The notes beneath the pieces are model-generated. The model did not search any database and was not told the origin of the DNA. It worked only from the letters and a program-made list of their open reading frames with translations. DNA of 64,000 nt from Roseivivax sediminis (GTDB lineage Bacteria > Pseudomonadota > Alphaproteobacteria > Rhodobacterales > Rhodobacteraceae), in contig NZ_FOMS01000010.1 in NCBI RefSeq assembly GCF_900112685.1, positions 124,001 to 188,000 on the forward strand, written 5' to 3'. This document shows positions 1 to 9,005 of this stretch, in pieces. The translations under genes and the position numbers were made by a program. Position 1 is the first letter of the stretch, and the number at the start of each line of letters is the position of its first letter.

Positions 1-589
1 GCCGCGACGTCAGATCCGAGGCGGCGACGCCGAAGTGATGTTCGGCCGCGGCGCCGATGCCGAAGACGCCCTCTCCGAACTCGGCCACGTTGAGGTAGAC
101 TTCGAGGATGCGGCGCTTGGGCCAGACCGCTTCCACTGCCGGGGTAAGCGCCGCCTCCAGAGCCTTCCTTGTCCAGTTTCGCCCGTGCCAGAGATAGACG
201 TTCTTGACGACCTGCTGGCTGATCGTGGAGGCGCCGCGGTCCCCGCCGGCCTCGATCGCCTGCCGGATCGCGTCCATGTCGAACCCCCAGTGCCGGCAGA
301 AATCGGCATCTTCCGCCGCCACCGCGGCGCGGTACATCACCGGCGCGATGGCATCGGCGGCCACCCATTCGTGCGCGATGCCGCCCAGCCGCCGGCTTTC
401 CTGCATCATGTAGATCGTCGTCGGCGGGTTCACCGCGCGGTAGAGCCCGACCGCCAGCGCAGCCAGCACCGCACCCACGAGGACCAGCCGCCAGACCCAG
501 CGCAGGACGAAGCGCCTCGGCTCCAGGCGCGGCCCTGTCCCCGCGCGACGCTTCTGCCCGCCCGAAGCGGTCTTCTTGCTCGTGCCCAT
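1..589 (-). CDS. mtgA: Monofunctional peptidoglycan transglycosylase MtgA (3' end outside window)
   Basis: This enzyme polymerises lipid II into glycan strands at the outer face of the inner membrane. The reading frame runs from the ATG at 589-587 to the left edge without a stop, so the last residues are missing. A basic N-terminus is followed by one membrane anchor at about residues 28-46, then the GT51 domain. The catalytic-glutamate motif AAEDADFCRHWGFD and the motif GASTISQQVVKN are both present, as is the downstream KRRILEVYLN motif. An AGGGAA ribosome site precedes the ATG. The absence of a transpeptidase domain cannot be checked fully because of the edge, but the short N-terminus before GT51 fits MtgA better than a class A PBP. 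Confidence 0.93.
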   Translation of the reverse strand, partial: MGTSKKTASGGQKRRAGTGPRLEPRRFVLRWVWRLVLVGAVLAALAVGLYRAVNPPTTIYMMQESRRLGGIAHEWVAADAIAPVMYRAAVAAEDADFCRHWGFDMDAIRQAIEAGGDRGASTISQQVVKNVYLWHGRNWTRKALEAALTPAVEAVWPKRRILEVYLNVAEFGEGVFGIGAAAEHHFGVAASDLTSR

Positions 590-622
590 GTCCGTTCCCT
601 GCCCGCTTGCGCCGCCCGGGTC

Positions 623-659
623 AAAAAAACCCTCCGGAAGCTGTCGCTTTCCGGAGGGT
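623..659 (-). terminator. Intrinsic terminator of gltB
   Basis: Read on the minus strand, a 10-bp perfect stem (649-658 with 630-639) is followed directly by a run of seven T (629-623). It lies about 165 bases past the gltB stop codon and before mtgA, so it should end the glutamate synthase transcript. Confidence 0.85.
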
Positions 660-822
660 ACCAAGACCAGATGTCACGGAACAGATCCGCCGCAAAACCA
701 ACACGCCGCGGATTGCCGTGTGTATCACGCCCAAGTCGGTTGGGCTTAAGGTCACAATACGGTCATTTTCTGACGCTGAAGAGAGTCGCCCGCCGGACCT
801 GACAACCCGGCGGGAGTCCGTG

Positions 823-3800
823 TCATTCCGCCGGCATCGCCTCGCTCTCGATCCCGAGGGGATACGCGATCTTGTCGAGCATCTCCTTCGGACAGACCTG
901 GACGAAATGCGGCAGCGCCTCGTCCCAGTGGCGGAGCAGTTCATCCGCCTTGCGGCTTCCGGTTTCCGCGACGTGCCGCTCCACCAGCTCCTTGAGTTCG
1001 CGCTGCCATTCCTGGGTCGTCACCGGACAGGTGACCAGAGAGGTCGTGTTGATGAGTTTCGGCGTCAGCCCGTCCGGATCGTAGAGGTACGCCATGCCGC
1101 CGGTCATCCCCGCGCCGAAGTTCGGCCCGATGGACCCGAGGATAACCGCGATGCCGCCGGTCATGTATTCGCAGCCATTCGAGCCGCAGCCCTCCACCAC
1201 GACATGCGCGCCGGAATTGCGCACCGCGAAGCGTTCGCCGGCACGGCCGGCGGCGAAGAGGTATCCGCCGGTGGCCCCGTAGAGCACGGTGTTGCCGATG
1301 ATCGTGTTGTCGGCGGCGACGAGCGGCGACAGCATCGGTGGGCGCACGACGATCGTGCCGCCCGACAGCCCCTTGCCGACGTAGTCGTTGGCATCGCCCG
1401 ACACTTCCAGCTTCAGCCCCGGCGCCGCGAAGGCGCCGAGCGACTGGCCCGCCGACCCGGTCAGCTTCACCGTCAGGTGATCCGGCTGGAGCGCGTTGTT
1501 CATGCCGAACTTCTTGACGATATGGCTCGACGTCCTGGTGCCCACCGTACGGTGAGTGTTCTGGATCGCGTAGCTCAGCTGCATCTTCTCGCCGTCCTCG
1601 AGGAAGCGCTGCGCATCCTTCACGATTTCCGCGTCGAGCGTATCGTCCACCTCGTTGCGCGGGCCGGTGCGGTCGAGCGTGACGTCATCCGACCCGTCGA
1701 CACGGATCAAGAGCGGGTTGAGGTCGAGATCGTCGAGATGGTCCGACCCGCGGCTCACCTGGCTGAGCAGATCCGCCCGGCCGATCACCTCGTCGAGCGA
1801 GCGCGCACCGATGGAGGCGAGAATTTCGCGCACCTCCTGGGCGTAGAAGGTGATGAGGTTCACCACCTTGTCGGCATTGCCGGTGAACTTGGCACGCAGC
1901 GTGTCGTCCTGCGTGCAGACGCCGACGGGGCAGGTGTTCGACTGGCACTGGCGCACCATGATGCAGCCCATGGCGATCAGCGCGGCGGTGCCGATGCCGT
2001 ATTCCTCGGCGCCCATCATCGCGGCCATGACGATGTCGCGGCCGGTGCGCAGCCCGCCATCCGTGCGCAGCGTGATGCGTTCGCGCAGGTTGTTCATCGA
2101 CAGGACCTGGTGCGCCTCGGTGAGGCCCATCTCCCACGGCAGGCCGGCGTACTTGATCGACGTCGCCGGCGATGCCCCGGTGCCGCCATTGTGGCCCGAG
2201 ATCAGGATCACGTCGGCCTTGGCCTTGGCCACGCCCGCCGCGATGGTGCCGACGCCCGAGGAGGACACCAGCTTCACCGTGACCTTGGCGCGCGGGTTGA
2301 TCTGTTTCAGATCGTAGATCAGCTGCGCGAGGTCCTCGATCGAGTAGATATCGTGGTGCGGCGGCGGCGAGATCAGCGTGACGCCCGGCGTCGAATGACG
2401 CAACCGCGCGATCAGCTTGGTCACCTTCATGCCCGGAAGCTGGCCGCCCTCGCCGGGCTTGGCGCCCTGCGCGACCTTGATTTCGAGTTCCTCGCACTGG
2501 TTGAGGTATTCGGCGGTCACGCCGAAGCGGCCCGACGCGACCTGCTTGATCTTCGCCGACGGGTTGTCGCCGTTGGGCTCGGGCACGAAATGCGCCGGAT
2601 CCTCGCCGCCTTCACCGGAATCCGACTTCGCGCCGATGCGGTTCATCGCGACATTGAGCGTCTTGTGCGCCTCGGGCGACAGCGCGCCGAGCGACATGCC
2701 GGGCGTCACGAACCGCTTGCGGATCGAGGTGATCGATTCGACCTCTTCGAGCGGCACAGGCTCGCCCATCGGCTTGATCGCCAGAAGGTCGCGCAGGTGG
2801 ATCGGCGGGTTCGCCTGCATCGCCTTCGAGTAGTTCTTCCACATCTCGAAAGAGGCCTTGTTGCAGGCCATCTGCATCAGGTGCATCGTCTGCGCGCCCC
2901 AGGCGTGACTCTCGCCCGACTTGCGCGCCTTGTAGAAGCCGCCGATGGGCAGCACGTCCTGACCGCCGCGGAAGCCGAGCGCGTGGATCTCCTCCGCTTT
3001 CTTCTGGATGCCGGACACGCCGATGCCGGAGATGCGGCTGAGCATGCCGGGGAAGAACTCCGCGCACATGGCACGGCTGAGGCCCACAGCCTCGAAGTTT
3101 AGGCCGCCGCGATAGGACGACACGACCGAGATGCCCATCTTCGACATGATTTTCAGTAGGCCGAAATCGACCGCCTCGCGATAGCGCGCCATGGCATCGG
3201 TGAGGCTGCCGTCGATCAGGCCGCGGCGGATGCGGTCGGCGATGGTGTCCTCGGCGAGGTAGGGGTTCACCACGGTCGCGCCGGCGCCGATCAGCACCGC
3301 GAAATAATGCGGATCGATGCATTCGGCCGAACGGACGTTGAGCGAGCAGAAGGTTCGCAGGCCCTGCCGCGTCAGGTGCGAATGCACCGCCGACGTCGCC
3401 AGGATCATCGGCATCGCCACCTTGCCCTCGTCCTGGTGGTGGTCGGTCAGCACGATGTGCCCGGCGCCGGAGCGCACGGCATCCTCCGCCTCCGACCGGA
3501 TCCGGTCCAGCCCGCGGCGCAGCGCGTTGGATCCCTGCCCGGGGGTGAAGGTGCAGTCGATCTCCATCATCTCGGCGTTGAAGTGGCGCGTCAGCTCATC
3601 GAACTGCCGGTTGCCGACGAACGGGCTGTCGAGCACCAGGATCTCCGTCTGCGACGAGGATTCGTCGAGCACGTTCTTGAGGTTGCCGAACCGCGTCTTG
3701 AGCGACATGACGCGGAATTCGCGCAGGCTGTCGATCGGCGGGTTGGTCACCTGGCTGAAGTTCTGCCGGAAGTAGTGCGACAGCGGCCGGTAGCGCTTGG

Positions 3801-5361
3801 ACAGCACCGCCGACGGCGTGTCGTCGCCCATGGAGGCGATCTGCTCCTTGCCGTCCTCGGCCATGGGCGCGAGGATCTGCTCGATCTCCTCGACCGAGTA
3901 GCCGGCGGCGATCTGGCGGCGGCGCAGGTCGCCGGCCTCGAAAATCGGCGCCTCGGTCACCTTGGCGAGCGCCTCGTCAAGCTCCACGATCTTGCCGACC
4001 CAGTCGCCGAAGGGCTGCGAGGCGGCCAGCTTGTTCTTGATCTCCACGTCGTGGAAGAGCTTGCCCTCCTTCATGTCGACGGCGATCATCTGGCCGGGGC
4101 CGAGGGCGCCCTTCTCGCGCACGGTGCCTTCGTCGATCGGGACCATGCCCGCCTCGGACCCCGCGATCATCAGCCCGTCGCCAGTGACGACGTAGCGCAT
4201 CGGGCGCAGCCCGTTGCGGTCGAGCCCGCCGCAGACCCAGCGCCCGTCGGTCATCGCCAGCGCGGCCGGGCCGTCCCACGGCTCCATCACCGAGTTGCAG
4301 TAGGAATACATGTCGCGCCAGGCCTGCGGCAGCTCCTCGGCCTGCTTGGACCACGATTCCGGCACCAGCATGGTCTTCGCCATGGGGGCGTTACGGCCGG
4401 CGCGCACCAGCGCCTCGAACACCGCGTCGAGCGCGGCGCTGTCGGACGCTCCGCTCGCGATGATCGGCTTGATGTCCGCCGCCCAGTCCCCGAACGTGGC
4501 GGAGGCCATGCGGATCTCGTGGCTCTTCATCCAGTTGGTGTTGCCCTTCAGGGTGTTGATCTCGCCGTTATGGGCGAGCATGCGGAAGGGCTGCGCCAGC
4601 CACCACTGCGGAAAGGTGTTGGTGGAATAGCGCTGGTGGTAGATTGCGAAGGCGCTTTCGAAGCGGTCGTCCTGCAGGTCGGGATAGAACTCGGCCACAT
4701 CCTGGGCCAGCATCATGCCCTTGTAGATGATCGACCGGCAGGACAGCGACGCGATGTAGAGCTGGCCGACACCGCCCGCGGCAGCGGCCTTCTCGATCCG
4801 GCGGCGGATGACGTAAAGCTCGCGCTCGAACGTCTCCTCGTCCACGCCCTTGGCATTGGAGATCAGGATCTGCTCGATCTCCGGGCGGGTGGCGTTGGCC
4901 TTCTCGCCCAGGCACTCCACGTTCACCGGCACGTGGCGCCAGCCGTAGATGTAGTAACCCATACGCAGGACCTCGGTCTCCACGATGGTCCGGCACGCCT
5001 CCTGCGCGCCGAAATTCGTACGCGGCAGGAAGACCTGGCCGACGGCCAGAAGCTCTTCGCCCCGCGGCGCGTGGCCCGTGCGCTCGATCTGGTCGTGGAA
5101 GAAGGCGACGGGGATCTGCACGTGGATGCCGGCACCGTCGCCGGTCTTGCCGTCCGCGTCGACGGCGCCACGGTGCCAGACCGCCTTGAGCGCGGAGATC
5201 CCGTGGCTGACCACCTTGCGCGACGGCGTGCCGTCGAGGCTGACCACGAGGCCCACGCCGCAGGACGAATGTTCGTCCTCGTGCGAATACATGCCGTGCT
5301 CGGCGAGCCAGGCGCGCTTGTCCTCTTCGGCGCGCATCCATGCGTCGTCGTACTTGGTCAT
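823..5361 (-). CDS. gltB: Glutamate synthase (NADPH) large subunit
   Basis: GltB makes two glutamates from glutamine and 2-oxoglutarate with electrons delivered by GltD. The protein is 1512 residues, the normal family size. The start at 5361 is chosen over upstream ATGs because GGAGG lies nine bases before it. It places the glutaminase nucleophile at Cys34 (SSCGVG), to be exposed by removal of a short propeptide as in the family. The class II amidotransferase domain is followed by the central domain, the FMN-binding synthase domain (HKTLNVAMNRIGAKSDSGEG), the 3Fe-4S cysteine cluster (GCIMVRQCQSNTCPVGVC) and the C-terminal beta-helix with GSNGCEYMTGG. It is downstream of gltD on the same strand, with a small GFA-family gene between them. 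Confidence 0.98.
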   Translation of the reverse strand: MTKYDDAWMRAEEDKRAWLAEHGMYSHEDEHSSCGVGLVVSLDGTPSRKVVSHGISALKAVWHRGAVDADGKTGDGAGIHVQIPVAFFHDQIERTGHAPRGEELLAVGQVFLPRTNFGAQEACRTIVETEVLRMGYYIYGWRHVPVNVECLGEKANATRPEIEQILISNAKGVDEETFERELYVIRRRIEKAAAAGGVGQLYIASLSCRSIIYKGMMLAQDVAEFYPDLQDDRFESAFAIYHQRYSTNTFPQWWLAQPFRMLAHNGEINTLKGNTNWMKSHEIRMASATFGDWAADIKPIIASGASDSAALDAVFEALVRAGRNAPMAKTMLVPESWSKQAEELPQAWRDMYSYCNSVMEPWDGPAALAMTDGRWVCGGLDRNGLRPMRYVVTGDGLMIAGSEAGMVPIDEGTVREKGALGPGQMIAVDMKEGKLFHDVEIKNKLAASQPFGDWVGKIVELDEALAKVTEAPIFEAGDLRRRQIAAGYSVEEIEQILAPMAEDGKEQIASMGDDTPSAVLSKRYRPLSHYFRQNFSQVTNPPIDSLREFRVMSLKTRFGNLKNVLDESSSQTEILVLDSPFVGNRQFDELTRHFNAEMMEIDCTFTPGQGSNALRRGLDRIRSEAEDAVRSGAGHIVLTDHHQDEGKVAMPMILATSAVHSHLTRQGLRTFCSLNVRSAECIDPHYFAVLIGAGATVVNPYLAEDTIADRIRRGLIDGSLTDAMARYREAVDFGLLKIMSKMGISVVSSYRGGLNFEAVGLSRAMCAEFFPGMLSRISGIGVSGIQKKAEEIHALGFRGGQDVLPIGGFYKARKSGESHAWGAQTMHLMQMACNKASFEMWKNYSKAMQANPPIHLRDLLAIKPMGEPVPLEEVESITSIRKRFVTPGMSLGALSPEAHKTLNVAMNRIGAKSDSGEGGEDPAHFVPEPNGDNPSAKIKQVASGRFGVTAEYLNQCEELEIKVAQGAKPGEGGQLPGMKVTKLIARLRHSTPGVTLISPPPHHDIYSIEDLAQLIYDLKQINPRAKVTVKLVSSSGVGTIAAGVAKAKADVILISGHNGGTGASPATSIKYAGLPWEMGLTEAHQVLSMNNLRERITLRTDGGLRTGRDIVMAAMMGAEEYGIGTAALIAMGCIMVRQCQSNTCPVGVCTQDDTLRAKFTGNADKVVNLITFYAQEVREILASIGARSLDEVIGRADLLSQVSRGSDHLDDLDLNPLLIRVDGSDDVTLDRTGPRNEVDDTLDAEIVKDAQRFLEDGEKMQLSYAIQNTHRTVGTRTSSHIVKKFGMNNALQPDHLTVKLTGSAGQSLGAFAAPGLKLEVSGDANDYVGKGLSGGTIVVRPPMLSPLVAADNTIIGNTVLYGATGGYLFAAGRAGERFAVRNSGAHVVVEGCGSNGCEYMTGGIAVILGSIGPNFGAGMTGGMAYLYDPDGLTPKLINTTSLVTCPVTTQEWQRELKELVERHVAETGSRKADELLRHWDEALPHFVQVCPKEMLDKIAYPLGIESEAMPAE

Positions 5362-5515
5362 CGCAGACATCCTCCTGCAGGGCCCGGCCGCATGTCTCTG
5401 CGGTCGCGGGCCGACGTGGGCGCCGGTTGTCCGGCCTGTCCTGTCAGTCGTCGCGCGCGGGGAAGAGCCTCGCACGCGGATCTCGTAATTCCGGGCCGCG
5501 GGGCGGCGGCCTGCC

Positions 5516-5956
5516 TCAGGCGGTCGAAGCCGCCTGCAATCCGTATTTGCGCAGCACGTCCGCCTCGGTCAGCCGCTCGTGGTCGCCCTTGAGCGCGAAG
5601 GCGTCCGATTTCTGGTCGACGAAAAGCTCGTGCTCCAGCACGAAGCCCTCCGTGTCGTCGAAAAGGCCGAGCGGCACCTCGAACGTGCCTTCCGCGTCCT
5701 CGGCGGTTTCACGATACCACAGGCTGGAGCCGCATTCGTTGCACCAGGCCCGCTCCGCCCAGGCGGAGCTCTGGACCGTGCGCACATGCTCCCGGCCCGT
5801 CACCTCGAACGCGTCCTTCGGCACCGTGACCGCCAGCAGCGCCGCGCCGGACCAGCGCTGGCACATCTTGCAGTGGCAGGCACCGAATCCGCGCTTTATG
5901 TCCTTGGCCTTGATCGTGACCGCGCCGCACAGGCAGCGCCCGGTTCTGTCCGTCAT
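5516..5956 (-). CDS. GFA/CENP-V family zinc protein
   Basis: A 146-residue protein of the glutathione-dependent formaldehyde-activating (GFA) fold. The zinc ligands are visible as C8-L-C10, C27-H-C29 with C32, and C72-N-E-C75-G, the canonical arrangement. Members of this family are mostly of unknown substrate; a few handle glutathione adducts. The start at 5956 is supported by GGAGGG about eight bases upstream; the longer frame back to 6184 lacks such support and family homology. It lies between gltD (ending at 6090) and gltB (starting at 5361), all on one strand, with gaps of about 130 and 150 bases that could hold separate promoters. Function not predictable beyond the fold. Confidence 0.9.
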   Translation of the reverse strand: MTDRTGRCLCGAVTIKAKDIKRGFGACHCKMCQRWSGAALLAVTVPKDAFEVTGREHVRTVQSSAWAERAWCNECGSSLWYRETAEDAEGTFEVPLGLFDDTEGFVLEHELFVDQKSDAFALKGDHERLTEADVLRKYGLQAASTA

Positions 5957-6089
5957 CGCATAACCCTCCGCTTGGACCGCCCGCATCGGGCGGCGGGACA
6001 TTCGCCGCGCGCCGAACGCACGGGATTCCGCGCCAGCCATAACGCGGCTTTGGATAGGAAAGGTTAAGCGCATCGCGATCAAGGTGCCG

Positions 6090-7523
6090 TCACTCCGCCG
6101 CGACCGCCGTCGCGGCAAACCGGTCCAGCACGGCCGAGGCGCAATCGCGTCCGTCGCGGATCGCCCAGACCACGAGGCTCGCACCGCGAACGATGTCGCC
6201 GACCGCGTAGACCCCGGGGATCGAGGTCTCGCCGCTGCCGAAGTCGGCCTTCACGGTGCCCCAGCGGGTCACTTCCAGCCCGTCGGCGCCCCAGAGCTTC
6301 GGCAGCTCTTCAGGTTCGAAGCCGAGCGCCTTGATCACCAGGTCCGCGGGCTCGTCGTAATCCGCCCCCTCGATGACCTCCGGGCTCTGCCGGCCGGTCG
6401 CGTCGGGCTGGCCGAGGCGCATCTTCTGCACCACCACGGCGTTGACCGGATCGCCCTTGAAGCCCTTGGGCGCGGTCAGCCACTCGAACTCGACGCCCTC
6501 TTCCTCCGCGTTGGCGACCTCGCGCTGGGAGCCGGGCATGTTGTGCCGGTCGCGGCGATAGAGGCACTTCACGCTGGTCGCGCCCTGCCGGATGGACGTG
6601 CGCACGCAGTCCATCGCGGTGTCGCCGCCGCCGATCACCACGACGCGCTTGCCCTCGGCGTTGAGCTCGCCGCTCTCGAATTCCGGCACGCTGTCGCCGA
6701 AATTCACCGCACGGTTCGACGCGGTCAGGAAATCGATCGCCCGCACGATGCCCTGCGCACCAGCGCCGGGCCCCTGCAATTCGCGGCTCTTGTAGACACC
6801 GGTGGCGATGATGACCGCGTCATGCTCCTCGCGGATCTGCTCGAACGAGATGTCCTCGCCCACGGCACAGTTCAGCCGGAAGGTCACGCCCCCGGCCTCG
6901 AGCTGTTCGTTGCGGCGCATGACAACGGGTTTTTCCAGTTTGAAGCCGGGAATGCCGTAGGTCATCAGCCCACCCGCCCGGTCATAGCGGTCGTAGACCG
7001 TGACCTGCACGCCGGCCCGCCGCAGCACGTCCGCGGCCGCAAGCCCGCCGGGGCCCGCACCGATGATACCCACCGACTCCGGGCGCTCCTGCGCCGGCGT
7101 CAGAGGCTTGACCCAGCCTTCCTCCCACGCGGTGTCGGTGATGTATTTCTCGACCGCACCGATTGTGACGGTGCCATGGCCCGACTGCTCGATCACGCAA
7201 TTGCCTTCGCAGAGCCGGTCCTGCGGGCAGATCCGACCGCAGATCTCCGGGAAGGTGTTGGTCGCCTGAGAGACTTCGTAGGCCTCTTCGAGCCGACCCT
7301 CGGCGGTCAGTTTCAGCCAGTCGGGAATGTTGTTGTGCAGCGGGCAATGCGACTGGCAGTAGGGCACGCCGCATTGCGAACAGCGGCCCGCCTGCTCCTC
7401 CGCCTTGCGCTCGGCGAACTCGGCATAGATCTCCTGAAAGTCGTGGGCGCGCGCGTCCGCCGCCCGCTTTTCGGGCATGTCGCGTCCGACGGTCACGAAT
7501 TTCAGCATCGGCTGCTTCGCCAT
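6090..7523 (-). CDS. gltD: Glutamate synthase (NADPH) small subunit
   Basis: GltD takes electrons from NADPH through FAD and passes them over iron-sulfur clusters to GltB. The 477-residue protein begins with the cysteine-rich region (CSQCGVPYCQSHCPLHNNIP and CGRICPQDRLCEGNC) that binds two 4Fe-4S clusters. This is followed by the FAD Rossmann motif GAGPGGLAA and the NADPH motif VIGGGDTAMDC. Length and motifs are normal. It is the first gene of a minus-strand group with the GFA gene and gltB. The start at 7523 is the only well-placed ATG before the conserved N-terminus, with GGAG seven to eight bases upstream. Confidence 0.97.
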   Translation of the reverse strand: MAKQPMLKFVTVGRDMPEKRAADARAHDFQEIYAEFAERKAEEQAGRCSQCGVPYCQSHCPLHNNIPDWLKLTAEGRLEEAYEVSQATNTFPEICGRICPQDRLCEGNCVIEQSGHGTVTIGAVEKYITDTAWEEGWVKPLTPAQERPESVGIIGAGPGGLAAADVLRRAGVQVTVYDRYDRAGGLMTYGIPGFKLEKPVVMRRNEQLEAGGVTFRLNCAVGEDISFEQIREEHDAVIIATGVYKSRELQGPGAGAQGIVRAIDFLTASNRAVNFGDSVPEFESGELNAEGKRVVVIGGGDTAMDCVRTSIRQGATSVKCLYRRDRHNMPGSQREVANAEEEGVEFEWLTAPKGFKGDPVNAVVVQKMRLGQPDATGRQSPEVIEGADYDEPADLVIKALGFEPEELPKLWGADGLEVTRWGTVKADFGSGETSIPGVYAVGDIVRGASLVVWAIRDGRDCASAVLDRFAATAVAAE

Positions 7524-7558
7524 GGAGCTTCTCCATTCGGGGGGTTGGTCACCAGCGC

Positions 7559-7590
7559 TATAATAGAGTCACGACCCGAAGAAAAGTAAA
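7559..7590 (-). promoter_or_regulatory. Possible promoter of gltD
   Basis: On the minus strand a TATTATA hexamer-like box (7565-7559) lies 36 bases before the gltD start, with an AT-rich TTTACTTTTC stretch about 19 bases further upstream. The spacing is slightly long for a sigma-70 promoter. This is a weak call made by eye. Confidence 0.35.
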
Positions 7591-7701
7591 ATGTACTGAC
7601 CTATTTGCGGATTTGGCCGGTCGATCCGAACATTTTCCGTTCTCAAGCACGAAAATTAGGTATCATACCGGACCCAAATTCTCTCTTTCGCTTCCTCGGG
7701 C

Positions 7702-7721
7702 CGCAACTATACGAAGTTGCG
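7702..7721. repeat. Inverted repeat before uppP
   Basis: A perfect 7-bp inverted repeat (CGCAACT / AGTTGCG, six-base spacer) lies 23 bases before the uppP ATG. It could be an operator or a leader hairpin; nothing in the sequence decides between them. Confidence 0.4.
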
Positions 7722-7744
7722 TCACGCCCAGCCGGAGCCTTTCA

Positions 7745-8548
7745 ATGCCGCTCTTCCAGCTCGTCCTGCTCGCGCTGATCCAGGGGATCACCGAGTTCCT
7801 GCCGATCTCGTCCTCGGGGCACCTGATCCTGCTTCCCGGGCTGACCGGGCTCGAGGACCAGGGCCAGGTCATCGACGTCGCAGTGCATGTCGGCACGCTC
7901 CTGGCGGTGATTCTCTACTTCTGGTCCGACGTACGGGGCGCGGCGGCGGGCTGCCTGCGGCTGCTGCGCGGACGCGCCGACACGCCCGGCGCAATGCTCG
8001 CACTTTGCCTTGCTGTGGCCACGGTGCCGGTTGTGCTGGCCGGACTGGCGCTGAAGCTGACGGGACTCGACGACGCGCTGCGCTCTGTCGCGGTGATCGG
8101 CTGGGCGATGCTGGTCTTCGGCGTGGCGCTCTGGTGGTACGACACGCGCAGCCCCGAGACCCGGCCGGCCGAGCGCTGGACGCTGAAACACGCGGCGATC
8201 ATGGGCCTCTGGCAAGCGGTGGCGCTGATCCCCGGCACGTCGCGGTCCGGCATCACCATCACCGGCGCGCGGGCGCTCGGCTACGACCGGCACGGCGCGG
8301 CGAAGCTGGCGATGCTGATGTCGATCCCGACGATCCTCGCCTCGGGCGTGCTGCTGGGGGCAGAGGTCGCGGGCAGCGCCGATGCGCAGGCGGCGCGAGA
8401 CGGGGCGATCGCCGCAGCACTGTCCTTCGTCGCGGCGCTCGGGGCGCTGGCGCTGATGATGCGGCTGCTACGCTCGATCAGCTTCACTCCCTACGTGATC
8501 TACCGCGTGGTGCTGGGGATCGCGCTGCTGATCTACGCCTATGCCTGA
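7745..8548 (+). CDS. uppP: Undecaprenyl-diphosphate phosphatase UppP/BacA
   Basis: This integral membrane enzyme dephosphorylates undecaprenyl pyrophosphate so the lipid carrier for peptidoglycan and other glycans can be reused; excess enzyme gives bacitracin resistance. The 267-residue protein matches the family length. Both signature motifs are present: QGITEFLPISSSGHL near the N-terminus, with the catalytic glutamate and the PISSSGH segment, and PGTSRSGITITGA around residue 165. Seven or eight hydrophobic segments are visible. The frame extends upstream to 7613, but the ATG at 7745 begins the conserved first helix and has a CCGGAG site before it. It is divergent from gltD across a 220-base region. 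Confidence 0.97.
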   Translation: MPLFQLVLLALIQGITEFLPISSSGHLILLPGLTGLEDQGQVIDVAVHVGTLLAVILYFWSDVRGAAAGCLRLLRGRADTPGAMLALCLAVATVPVVLAGLALKLTGLDDALRSVAVIGWAMLVFGVALWWYDTRSPETRPAERWTLKHAAIMGLWQAVALIPGTSRSGITITGARALGYDRHGAAKLAMLMSIPTILASGVLLGAEVAGSADAQAARDGAIAAALSFVAALGALALMMRLLRSISFTPYVIYRVVLGIALLIYAYA

Positions 8549-8657
8549 GCGCCCCGGGCGGGCAGATCGCCCACCCTGCGCGCCGACCCGCGAGGCGGAC
8601 ATTCCCCGCGCCGTCCGCGCCCGGCTCCGGTAGGACGGGCAATCTGCCGATCGCCCG

Positions 8658-9005
8658 TCATCCGTCATGCGCCGCGCGGCTGTCCCCGGGCGCCTCGTCC
8701 CGGTCGAACATGCCGTAATCGCGCAGCACTTGGCACACCTTCAGCCGGTAATCCGCGAACACCCCGCCGCGGCCCTTCGCCTGCGCCCCGCGATGCGCTG
8801 CCAGCCGCCGCCAGCGCTCCACCGCTTCCTCGTCCTCGAAGAAACTGATCGACAGGAGCTTGTCCGGATCGCTCAGGCTTCGGAACCGCTCCACGGAGAG
8901 GAACCCCTCCACCTCCTCGATCATCGGACGCATCTGCGCCGCAATGTCGAGATATTCGTCCTGCCGGCCCTCGGCCGGACTCACTTCGAAAATGACCGCA
9001 ATCAT
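8658..9005 (-). CDS. Antibiotic biosynthesis monooxygenase (ABM) fold protein
   Basis: A 115-residue small ferredoxin-like-fold protein. The opening MIAVIFEVSPAEG, the central GFLSVERFRSL and SISFFEDEEAVERWR are typical of the ABM/YgiN group, which includes oxygenases, heme-degrading enzymes and many members of unknown function. The start ATG (9005-9003) overlaps the stop of the upstream asparagine-synthase-like gene (ATGA), and GGAGGAG precedes it, so the two are translationally coupled and probably functionally linked. Substrate unknown. Confidence 0.85.
   Translation of the reverse strand: MIAVIFEVSPAEGRQDEYLDIAAQMRPMIEEVEGFLSVERFRSLSDPDKLLSISFFEDEEAVERWRRLAAHRGAQAKGRGGVFADYRLKVCQVLRDYGMFDRDEAPGDSRAAHDG

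Noticed and set aside
607-3102. Long open frame on the plus strand opposite gltB (831 codons)
   Set aside because: It mirrors the codon pattern of gltB at this GC content, is rich in Arg/His/Ala without family motifs, and the minus-strand gene is certain.
5362-5475. Longer gltB start at 5475
   Set aside because: The GGAGG site and the fixed distance to the nucleophilic Cys34 support 5361.
7627-7641. GAAC-N7-GTTC before uppP as an SOS box
   Set aside because: The alphaproteobacterial LexA site is a direct repeat (GTTC-N7-GTTC); this is an inverted arrangement and uppP is not an SOS gene.
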